A stretch of DNA of 6,358 bases from an uncultured Caryophanales bacterium (lineage in GTDB: Bacteria > Bacillota_I > Bacilli_A > RFN20 > CAG-826), in the NCBI GenBank assembly GCA_946403545.1, contig CAMJAG010000055.1, positions 1 to 6,358 on the forward strand, given 5' to 3'. Below are positions 1-5,191 of the stretch, one piece after another. A program made the translations under genes and the position numbers. Numbering within the stretch: the stretch's first letter is position 1; each line of letters begins with the position of its first letter. The notes below the pieces were generated by a model. It worked only from the letters and a program-made list of their open reading frames with translations, had not been told where the DNA came from and did not search any database.

Positions 1-282
1 AAAGTTAGAGATAGAAGACTTTGGTTATCTATTCCAATGAATATAGTAACTAATGTTAGCTTTAATATATTTTTAAATTATGGACTAAAAAAGATGCCAA
101 TAAATGACATCTTATTTTGGGTAATAATAGTGTTACTTGAATGCCTTATTGTATTAGTTGAAGGAGGTTTCTATCAACTAATTAAGAAGGACAAATATAA
201 CTTATTATTTTCTTTGATTGCAAATGCAATTACCGCGATATACGGTTCATTATTGATCAACGCTATTTTCTATGTTATTTAA
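1..282 (+). CDS. C-terminal part of an integral membrane protein of unknown function (5' end outside window)
   Basis: The frame is open from base 1 and stops at TAA 280-282, giving 93 residues. The first Met (base 37) is internal: the 12 preceding codons (beginning KVRDRRLW) fit the protein, and no ribosome binding site precedes it. Visible features are a basic stretch, a motif reading SIPMNIVTNVSFNIFLNY, a strongly hydrophobic segment (about residues 41-60) followed by E-G-G-F-Y, a short Lys-rich loop, and a second hydrophobic segment (about 69-92) containing SLIANAITAIYGS. From memory, a widespread Firmicutes family of uncharacterised membrane proteins shares the pattern N-[IL]-x-T-N ... 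E-x-x-I-V-L-x-E-G ... AN-A-[IS]-S, but I cannot name a function. The last 33 bases overlap the 3' end of the convergent minus-strand small gene. The reading frame is well supported; the role is unknown. Confidence 0.8.
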   Translation, partial: KVRDRRLWLSIPMNIVTNVSFNIFLNYGLKKMPINDILFWVIIVLLECLIVLVEGGFYQLIKKDKYNLLFSLIANAITAIYGSLLINAIFYVI

Positions 283-423
283 GTTTTGATTAGCTAATTT
301 ATCTTTTCTTTTCAATCTTGATGTAATTATTCCAACAACAATAGTGCCAATAATTAGGACAGCAGTAGGAAGAAAAAGTAGGACTATCTCGATATTTAGT
401 AAGATATTAAGTTCTTCGCCCAT
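250..423 (-). CDS. small single-pass membrane protein, 57 aa (fourth gene of the small-protein cassette)
   Basis: Starts at ATG 423-421 and stops at TAA 252-250. The start is fixed by a strong Shine-Dalgarno AAAGGAG (430-436 on the plus strand) six bases upstream. That site is embedded in the last codons of the preceding 49-aa gene, whose stop lies one base away. A longer in-frame reading from base 492 is possible but would overlap that gene and has no comparable ribosome binding site. The protein begins MGEELNILLN, has a hydrophobic stretch at about residues 8-34, then SRLKRKDK and a polar Asn-rich tail. By the positive-inside rule the C-terminus is probably cytoplasmic. It lacks the MI[YF]NT start of its three upstream neighbours but keeps the same layout. 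No function is recognised. Its 3' end overlaps the convergent membrane gene by 33 bases, and no clear terminator is visible for the cassette. Confidence 0.75.
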   Translation of the reverse strand: MGEELNILLNIEIVLLFLPTAVLIIGTIVVGIITSRLKRKDKLANQNLNNIENSVDQ

Positions 424-424
424 A

Positions 425-574
425 CTAGACTCCTTTCTTGTTTTTCTTGCGTTTAACAAGATAAATAATGTCAAAAACAAGAATTGGAACACATACTGCA
501 GCCACTAAAAGAAATACTAAAAGCGCTGGTGGAATAGGTATTAAAAATGCTAAACCGAATGTATTATAAATCAT
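425..574 (-). CDS. small single-pass membrane protein, 49 aa (third gene of the cassette)
   Basis: Starts at ATG 574-572 and stops at TAG 427-425. The start overlaps the TGA stop of the upstream 59-aa gene in an ATGA arrangement, and GAAGGT (plus-strand 583-588) lies eight bases before it. The peptide opens MIYNTFGL, matching the MI[YF]NT-x-GL opening of the two upstream genes. It then has a Pro-containing turn (IPIPP, residues 12-16), a hydrophobic core to about residue 40, and a very basic tail, KRKKNKK. It is ten residues shorter than its relatives and its core differs, so it is either a diverged paralogue or a convergent partner. The stop is one base from the next start, so translational coupling is likely. 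No function is recognised, and it is below usual gene-calling length. Confidence 0.72.
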   Translation of the reverse strand: MIYNTFGLAFLIPIPPALLVFLLVAAVCVPILVFDIIYLVKRKKNKKGV

Positions 575-750
575 TGTTTGTTACCTTCGAAATTTTTGGA
601 TTTTTTATATCTGATGACGGTGGAAATAATAGCGTAGACAATGCCACCTATAAGAGCAAGAGCACCAAGGATGAGGAAAATTAATACAAAAATTCCTAAA
701 ACGGCACTAACTGAGAATACCCACTCAAGTCCGATAGTGTTATAAATCAT
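571..750 (-). CDS. small single-pass membrane protein, 59 aa (second gene of the cassette, paralogue of the first)
   Basis: Starts at ATG 750-748, inside the stop of the preceding gene (ATGA overlap), and ends at TGA 573-571, which overlaps the next start in the same way. Only a weak AGG (plus-strand 760-762) precedes the start, so translation probably relies on coupling. The peptide opens MIYNTIGLEWVF and has a hydrophobic segment at about residues 15-46 with a GALALIGGIVY core, then RYKKSK and a polar tail. My hand alignment, without gaps, gives 31 identical positions of 59 with the upstream gene. Matching amino acids are often encoded by different codons, which points to an old duplication kept under protein-level selection. 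Topology is probably N-out, C-in. Function unknown. Confidence 0.78.
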   Translation of the reverse strand: MIYNTIGLEWVFSVSAVLGIFVLIFLILGALALIGGIVYAIISTVIRYKKSKNFEGNKQ

Positions 751-926
751 TGTTGGCTACCTGCTAATCTCTTAGCTTTTTTACTTTTAATAATAGAGGA
801 GACGATTGAATAAACAATCCCACTAATAAGTGCGAGAGCACCAATAATTAATAAAACGAAAATAATAACTCCAAATGCTGCACCATAGATAAAGATATTT
901 TCCAATCCAATAGTATTAAAAATCAT
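747..926 (-). CDS. small single-pass membrane protein, 59 aa (first gene of the cassette)
   Basis: Starts at ATG 926-924 and ends at TGA 749-747. The start is supported by AAAGGA (plus-strand 934-939) seven bases upstream and by a promoter candidate at 966-994 that leaves a leader of roughly 30 bases. The peptide opens MIFNTIGLENIF and has a long hydrophobic segment at about residues 15-46 (core IIGALALISGIVY), then KSKKAKR and a short polar tail. It has no cleavable signal peptide pattern, no cysteines and no Gly-Gly leader. It is the promoter-proximal member of four small genes transcribed away from glnA. The size, single hydrophobic segment and basic tail would suit a small membrane-complex subunit, a membrane-active peptide or a regulator of another membrane protein; the sequence does not decide between these. 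Confidence 0.8.
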   Translation of the reverse strand: MIFNTIGLENIFIYGAAFGVIIFVLLIIGALALISGIVYSIVSSIIKSKKAKRLAGSQQ

Positions 927-965
927 AAAAGATTCCTTTCCAGCCTCACAATTTTCTTTTTTCTA

Positions 966-994
966 ATTATAAATTAACATGTAAATCGTAAAAA
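966..994 (-). promoter_or_regulatory. sigma-A-type promoter of the small-protein cassette
   Basis: On the minus strand a perfect -10 TATAAT (966-971) is preceded by a weak -35, TTTTAC (988-993, 16-base spacer) or TTTTTA (989-994, 17-base spacer). Initiation would fall near 958-960, about 32 bases before the start codon at 926. The -10 is convincing and the -35 poor. In such AT-rich DNA a chance match is possible. Confidence 0.5.
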
Positions 995-1072
995 GTATAT
1001 TAAATTATGGAATTATCAATGTTTTTGGATTATTTTGAAAACTTATTAATTACTTTATATAGGTTGTTTCAA

Positions 1073-1097
1073 ATTGTCCTAACAAAGTTAAGACAAT
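1073..1097. promoter_or_regulatory. near-perfect palindrome, probable operator of glnA
   Basis: Arms ATTGTCCTAAC (1073-1083) and GTTAAGACAAT (1087-1097) are inverted copies with one mismatch, separated by AAA. The palindrome covers the -35 and much of the spacer of the upstream glnA promoter candidate, centred about 30 bases before the expected start of transcription, a typical repressor position. It has no T-run after it, so it is not a terminator. It does not match the GlnR/TnrA consensus TGTNA-N7-TNACA in spacing, although it contains TGT...ACA-type ends. A nitrogen-responsive MerR-family or other dimeric regulator is a reasonable inference. Confidence 0.6.
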
Positions 1098-1108
1098 AAT
1101 GATACAAT
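1079..1108 (+). promoter_or_regulatory. upstream glnA promoter candidate (extended -10)
   Basis: The -10 TACAAT (1103-1108) carries a TGA directly before it (1100-1102), an extended -10 of the TGn type. The -35 CTAACA (1079-1084) matches 4 of 6 consensus bases at an 18-base spacer. Transcription would begin near 1115, leaving a leader of about 77 bases. The overlap with the 1073-1097 palindrome suggests that this is the regulated promoter. Confidence 0.45.
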
Positions 1109-1135
1109 AATTTTACGGGTAATTTTGTTATCTTG

Positions 1136-1164
1136 TTGAAAGCAATCAGTAAAATAATTAGAAT
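1136..1164 (+). promoter_or_regulatory. downstream glnA promoter candidate, near consensus
   Basis: The -35 TTGAAA (1136-1141) and -10 TAGAAT (1159-1164) each match 5 of 6 consensus bases, with an ideal 17-base spacer. Transcription would begin near 1171, about 20 bases before the glnA start, just leaving room for the GGAG ribosome binding site at 1181-1184. It is better by consensus than the upstream candidate and has no palindrome over it. Confidence 0.6.
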
Positions 1165-1191
1165 TAATTATACTTTCATTGGAGAAACTAT

Positions 1192-2526
1192 ATGGATAGA
1201 AACACTATTAAAGAGTTGATCAAAAGCAAGAATGTTTCCTATTTACGTTTACAATTCACTGATATGTTAGGTGAAATAAAAGCGGTGGAAATCCCTGCTG
1301 AAAAGATTGACGATGCATTAGACAATAAGATTATGTTTGATGGATCTTCTATTGAAGGATTTGTCAGAATTAAAGAAGCAGATATGTATCTTCACCCAGA
1401 TTTAGATACTTTCTTAATTCTTCCTTTTGAAGATTCTGAACTAGGCGCTGTCGCACGTTTTATTTGTGACGTTTATATGCCAGATGGAAAACCTTTCACA
1501 GGTGATCCTAGATACATTCTTAAAAAACAAATCGCTAAGATGCAAGAAATGGGTATCGAAACAATGTATGTTGGTTTTGAACCTGAATTTTATCTATTCA
1601 AACAAAATCCAGATGGAAGTATTGCTACAGAATTAAGTGATAGAGCATCATATTTTGACCTTTCTCCATTCGCAGGATGTGAAAATATCCGCAGAGAAAT
1701 GGCTTTAATGCTTGAAAAAATGAATTTCAAAGTCCAAGCAAGTCATCATGAAGTAGGTCCTGGACAAAACGAAATTACATTTAAATATTCAGATGTTTTA
1801 GATGCTTGTGATAAAGTTCAAACTTTTAAACAAGTAGTGAAAGTTATCGCAAGAAAACATGGATATATTGCAAGCTTCATGCCAAAACCACTTAACAAAC
1901 AAGCTGGAAATGGTATGCACACAAATTGTTCTTTATTCTGTAAGAATAAAGGTGATTTATTCTATGATCCAAAGCAACCAATGCAATTATCTAAAATGTG
2001 TAAGAAATGGATTACAGGTATCTTAAATCACGCTAGAGAATTAAGCTTATTAACTAACCCAATCGTTAACTCTTACAAGAGATTAGTGTCTGGCTATGAA
2101 GCTCCAATCTATGCTTGTTGGAGTGACGCAAATAGATCTAGTTTAGTTAGAATCCCTGCTATTAGAGGAATGGGAACTAGAACTGAACTTAGAAATGTTG
2201 ACCCATGTGCAAACCCATACCTTGCTTTAGCAGGTATCCTTGCTTGTGGTTTAGATGGAATTGAAAACATCAATGATAATGAAACTATTCCACCAGAAAC
2301 AGATAACTTATTCTCCTTATCTGATGCTGAAATTGAAAATAGAAACATCGTTTCTCTCCCAGAAACATTACACGCTGCTATTCAAGAATTTAAGAAGTCA
2401 GATATTTTAAGAGAAGTTTTAGGTGATCATTTATTCTATAAATACATCACTGCAAAAGAAAAAGAATGGAAAGAATATCACACAACTGTTAGTGAATTCG
2501 AACTTAAAAAATATCTCGAAAGGTAA
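1192..2526 (+). CDS. glnA: glutamine synthetase, type I-alpha
   Basis: Joins ammonia to glutamate with ATP to make glutamine, in the cytoplasm, as a dodecamer in this family. The 444 residues equal the usual length of Bacillus-type GlnA. An N-terminal beta-grasp domain carries the MFDGSSIEGFVRI loop (48-60), whose Arg59 corresponds to the feedback-linked Arg62 of the Bacillus enzyme. The catalytic domain shows FEPEFYLF (129-136, metal-binding Glu130 and Glu132), EVGPGQNEI (187-195), the GNGMH loop (239-243), the NSYKRLVSGYEAP segment with flap Glu303, the RSSLVRIPA stretch (315-323), and RTELRNVDPCANPYLALA (330-347). Where adenylylated GlnA has an NLYDLP tyrosine site, this protein has NLFSLSD (372-378) with Phe, so adenylylation control is not expected. 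GGAG lies seven bases before ATG. It is first in an operon with glmS; no glnR lies beside it in the window. Confidence 0.98.
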   Translation: MDRNTIKELIKSKNVSYLRLQFTDMLGEIKAVEIPAEKIDDALDNKIMFDGSSIEGFVRIKEADMYLHPDLDTFLILPFEDSELGAVARFICDVYMPDGKPFTGDPRYILKKQIAKMQEMGIETMYVGFEPEFYLFKQNPDGSIATELSDRASYFDLSPFAGCENIRREMALMLEKMNFKVQASHHEVGPGQNEITFKYSDVLDACDKVQTFKQVVKVIARKHGYIASFMPKPLNKQAGNGMHTNCSLFCKNKGDLFYDPKQPMQLSKMCKKWITGILNHARELSLLTNPIVNSYKRLVSGYEAPIYACWSDANRSSLVRIPAIRGMGTRTELRNVDPCANPYLALAGILACGLDGIENINDNETIPPETDNLFSLSDAEIENRNIVSLPETLHAAIQEFKKSDILREVLGDHLFYKYITAKEKEWKEYHTTVSEFELKKYLER

Positions 2527-2532
2527 TTATTT

Positions 2533-4311
2533 ATGTGCGGAATTGTTGGTTCAATAGGACTTAAAACCCCTAGAGATTATATTATGAAAGGATTAAAAAT
2601 CCTTGATTATCGTGGCTATGACTCTGCTGGTGTAGCTTTCCTTAATAATGGATTACAAGTTTTTAAGGATGTTGGAACAGTAGAACATTTAGACACAATT
2701 GTTCCTCAAGACATTAAAACTAATGTCATGATTGGACATACTAGATGGGCAACTCATGGTGTTCCTAGTAAAGAAAATACACACCCTCATGTTTCTTTCC
2801 ATAAAAAGATATGCTTAGTTCATAATGGTGTTGTTGAAAATTTCGAAGAAATTAAATCATTCTTATTAAGTTGGGGCTATGAATTCTATAGCCAAACCGA
2901 CTCTGAAGTTGTCGCTAACTTATTAGAACATTTCTATATTTCAAATAACGACATAGTCGGTGCAATTAAAGAAGTTATGCATATGGTTAAGGGTAGCTAT
3001 GCTATCTGTTTCTTCTTGTGTGATAGAGATGACCAAATGTATATCTTTAAGCATACTTCCCCATTAGTAGTGGGAATTGGGGAAAACTTCTCATTAGTAG
3101 CAAGCGATGCTTCTCCAATGATTAACTTAACAACAAAGTTCATTGAACTTGCTGATAATGAATATGGAATCGTCACTCCTACAGAAGTGAATGTTTACTC
3201 TACTAAAGGAACAAAGGTTAAAAAAGATTATATCTATAAAGATGTTGAAGCAATTTCCCATGATTTAAAGGGATACCCTCATTATATGCTTAAGGAAATT
3301 GAAGAAATTGAACCAGTTGTTAATAAACTCATTAATACATATTTTAGAGATAACCAATATCAATTTGATCCAAAGTTATTAAAAGCACTAAAAACTAGTG
3401 ACCATATTATGTTCATTGCTTGTGGAACAAGCTATCACTCTTCTTTAGTAGGTGGTAGATATTTCGAAGATGTTGGTATTTCCACAACTAAATATATCGC
3501 TAGTGAATGGGCATTCCATCCTACAACACCAGGAAATAAACCATTTATTATTCTTATTTCTCAATCTGGCGAAACTGCAGATTTAATTCACTGCTTGAGA
3601 ATCATTAAGAAAAAGAAAATTAAGAGTTTAATTATCACTAATACTGGTGGATCTACATTAGATAGAGGATGTGATTTCTCTTGTTTATTACACGCTGGTA
3701 TTGAAGTATCTGTTGCGTCCACAAAAGCGTATGTCGCACAAGTTACATTACTCGCATTACTCGCTGGCGCATTAGCGAAAAATGAAATCGTTGTTCAAGA
3801 TATCAAACATTGCTTAGATGTTGTTAAAGATATCAGAGAAAACTATAAAGAAAAAATCAAAGCAATAGCAGAAGAAATTAAAGGTAAACAAAATCTCTTT
3901 TACCTTGGTAGAAGTTTCGATTACTACTTATCTTTAGAAGCTAGCTTAAAACTTAAAGAAATTAGTTATATTCATTCTGAAGCTATTCCTGGTGGTGAAC
4001 TTAAACATGGTCCAATCGCTTTGATTGAAAAAGATACACCTACGTTAGTCTTTATTACTGATCCAGAAACCGCTGCTAGTATGAGAGGCAATATTGAAGA
4101 AGTTAAATCAAGAGGTGCACATGTTTATGTTGCTTCTACTGAAAACTTATCAAAACCAGGAGATGCAATAGTGGTTAAAAATTATGCTTATTATTTATCC
4201 TCTATCGCGATTAGTTCTATCGCATTCTATCTAGCGTATTATGTATCTCTCGCAAAGGGATTGAATGTTGATAAACCTAGAAACTTAGCTAAATCAGTTA
4301 CAGTTGAATAA
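2533..4311 (+). CDS. glmS: glutamine--fructose-6-phosphate aminotransferase (isomerising), glucosamine-6-phosphate synthase
   Basis: Makes glucosamine-6-phosphate from fructose-6-phosphate and glutamine, the entry step to UDP-GlcNAc and peptidoglycan. The 592 residues are close to the usual ~600. An N-terminal class II glutaminase domain begins MCGIVG, with nucleophile Cys2 exposed after Met removal, and has RWATHG (71-76), HNG (97-99) and Asp123. SIS domain 1 has ACGTSYHSS (296-304), SQSGETAD (343-350) and STKAY (396-400). SIS domain 2 has LGRS (458-461) and PGGELKHGP (486-494) with catalytic Glu489 and His492. The C-terminus KPRNLAKSVTVE carries the conserved Lys587. The ATG is six bases after the glnA stop; its AAAGG site lies at the very end of glnA. 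It is followed by a terminator. No glmS ribozyme can fit between the genes, so control is presumably through the glnA promoters. Confidence 0.98.
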   Translation: MCGIVGSIGLKTPRDYIMKGLKILDYRGYDSAGVAFLNNGLQVFKDVGTVEHLDTIVPQDIKTNVMIGHTRWATHGVPSKENTHPHVSFHKKICLVHNGVVENFEEIKSFLLSWGYEFYSQTDSEVVANLLEHFYISNNDIVGAIKEVMHMVKGSYAICFFLCDRDDQMYIFKHTSPLVVGIGENFSLVASDASPMINLTTKFIELADNEYGIVTPTEVNVYSTKGTKVKKDYIYKDVEAISHDLKGYPHYMLKEIEEIEPVVNKLINTYFRDNQYQFDPKLLKALKTSDHIMFIACGTSYHSSLVGGRYFEDVGISTTKYIASEWAFHPTTPGNKPFIILISQSGETADLIHCLRIIKKKKIKSLIITNTGGSTLDRGCDFSCLLHAGIEVSVASTKAYVAQVTLLALLAGALAKNEIVVQDIKHCLDVVKDIRENYKEKIKAIAEEIKGKQNLFYLGRSFDYYLSLEASLKLKEISYIHSEAIPGGELKHGPIALIEKDTPTLVFITDPETAASMRGNIEEVKSRGAHVYVASTENLSKPGDAIVVKNYAYYLSSIAISSIAFYLAYYVSLAKGLNVDKPRNLAKSVTVE

Positions 4312-4333
4312 TTCAGTTAAACTACAATAAATT

Positions 4334-4361
4334 ACTCGCTTGAAAAATAGCGAGTTTTTTT
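4334..4361 (+). terminator. rho-independent terminator of glnA-glmS
   Basis: The arms ACTCGCT (4334-4340) and AGCGAGT (4349-4355) form a perfect 7-bp stem around an 8-base loop, followed by a run of seven T (4355-4361). It starts 22 bases after the glmS stop and separates the glnA-glmS operon from the ABC transporter genes. Confidence 0.9.
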
Positions 4362-4385
4362 ATTATCAAAATTTTTCGATTTATT

Positions 4386-4414
4386 TTGACTATTATTCAA
4401 TTTTTACAAATAAT
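4386..4414 (+). promoter_or_regulatory. promoter of the ABC transporter operon, probably giving a leaderless mRNA
   Basis: The -35 TTGACT (4386-4391) and -10 AATAAT (4409-4414) each match 5 of 6 consensus bases, with a 17-base spacer. The expected first base is about 4420-4422, while the start codon is at 4424. No Shine-Dalgarno sequence lies in the bases before that ATG, so the transcript would have almost no leader. A shifted -10, TAATAT (4411-4416), would place initiation even closer to the ATG. Confidence 0.6.
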
Positions 4415-4423
4415 ATTATCAAT

Positions 4424-5191
4424 ATGAAAGAGTTAAGAGTAGAACACTTAGTTAAAGAGTTCAAGGTAACTAGAAAGCAAAGATTATATCAAAAGCTTAC
4501 AAGTAACACTCTTGTAGCGGTTAATGATATTTCTTTTACTTTAAAGCCTGGAATTATCTATGGTTTACTCGGTCCTAATGGTGCGGGTAAAACTACAACA
4601 CTAAGAATGATTGCCTCATTGATTAAGGCTAAAAGTGGAAAAATCTATTATGACGGAAAGGAGATTAATGACAATATTCAAGAATACCGTTCAGAAATAG
4701 GTTTCCTCACAAGTGAATTAAAATTAGATGGTTTCTTCACTCCAAGTGAAACATTTACATATATGGGTCAACTTTATGGAATGAGTAGTGAAGAAATTGA
4801 TAAGAAGAAAAATGAGTTATTCAATTCCTTTGGAATCAATAACTTTAGAGATATTAAGATTAGAGACTTATCCACTGGTATGAAACAAAAAGTTTCTCTA
4901 GCGGTATCTTTATGTCACTCTCCAAGCGTTATCATCTTTGATGAACCTACTAATGGATTAGATGTTTTAGCGGCTAAAGAAGTAGAAAATTTCTTACTTC
5001 AAATGAAAGATGAAAATCATATTATTTTAATTTCCACTCACATTTTCTCTTTAGTAGAAAAGTTATGTGATGAAGTTGGAATCATTGTTAAAGGAAAGAT
5101 GATTTTAGACACTACTATGGAAGAAGTTCATAAAAAAGGTAGCGTAGAAGATGTATTCTTCTCAATCGTAGATAAGGGGGATATTGAATAA
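4424..5191 (+). CDS. ABC transporter ATP-binding protein, NatA type
   Basis: The 255-residue cytoplasmic ATPase would power the membrane partner encoded next. It shows Walker A GPNGAGKT (50-57), signature LSTGMKQK (149-156), Walker B VIIFDEP (169-175, catalytic Glu174), D-loop NGLD (177-180) and switch His206 in ISTHIFS. The signature form and the IGFLTSE segment resemble the NatA (sodium export) subgroup, but substrate cannot be read from sequence, so no symbol is given. The Q-loop position, in FLTSE around residue 97, appears to hold Ser rather than Gln. I chose ATG 4424 because homologues begin with this kind of x-E-L-x-V-x-x-L-x-K-x-F strand. An in-frame TTG at 4340 would add 28 unlikely residues and lies inside the terminator. 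No ribosome binding site precedes 4424; see the promoter. The stop TAA overlaps the next ATG by one base. Confidence 0.93.
   Translation: MKELRVEHLVKEFKVTRKQRLYQKLTSNTLVAVNDISFTLKPGIIYGLLGPNGAGKTTTLRMIASLIKAKSGKIYYDGKEINDNIQEYRSEIGFLTSELKLDGFFTPSETFTYMGQLYGMSSEEIDKKKNELFNSFGINNFRDIKIRDLSTGMKQKVSLAVSLCHSPSVIIFDEPTNGLDVLAAKEVENFLLQMKDENHIILISTHIFSLVEKLCDEVGIIVKGKMILDTTMEEVHKKGSVEDVFFSIVDKGDIE

Noticed and set aside
288..299. Short TTAGCTAA palindrome between the convergent genes as a terminator
   Set aside because: The stem is only four AT-rich base pairs with no loop and no proper T-run.
424..492. In-frame N-terminal extension of the 57-aa small gene starting at base 492
   Set aside because: It would overlap the 49-aa gene completely in this stretch, while ATG 423 has a strong AAAGGAG six bases upstream and follows the previous stop by one base.
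571..926. Mycoplasma-type code (TGA read as Trp)
   Set aside because: Tryptophans in glnA and glmS are TGG and no internal TGA occurs in the long genes. TGA gives sensible stops for the two paralogous 59-aa genes, which end at the same length.
1019..1099. 26-codon plus-strand ORF (MFLDYFENLLITLYRLF...) with an amphipathic, toxin-like look
   Set aside because: It has no good ribosome binding site or dedicated promoter and runs through the glnA palindrome. AT-rich intergenic DNA easily gives such a reading.
2109..2348. Minus-strand ORF of 79 codons inside glnA
   Set aside because: It lies opposite strongly conserved glutamine synthetase codons and has no recognisable protein features; it is a shadow frame.
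2527..2532. Possible glmS ribozyme before glmS
   Set aside because: Only six bases separate glnA and glmS, and the upstream sequence is conserved glnA coding, so there is no room for the ribozyme fold.
4340..4423. TTG start at 4340 for the ABC ATPase, adding 28 residues
   Set aside because: The TTG sits within the terminator hairpin and the promoter lies downstream of it. The extra residues resemble nothing in ABC ATPases.
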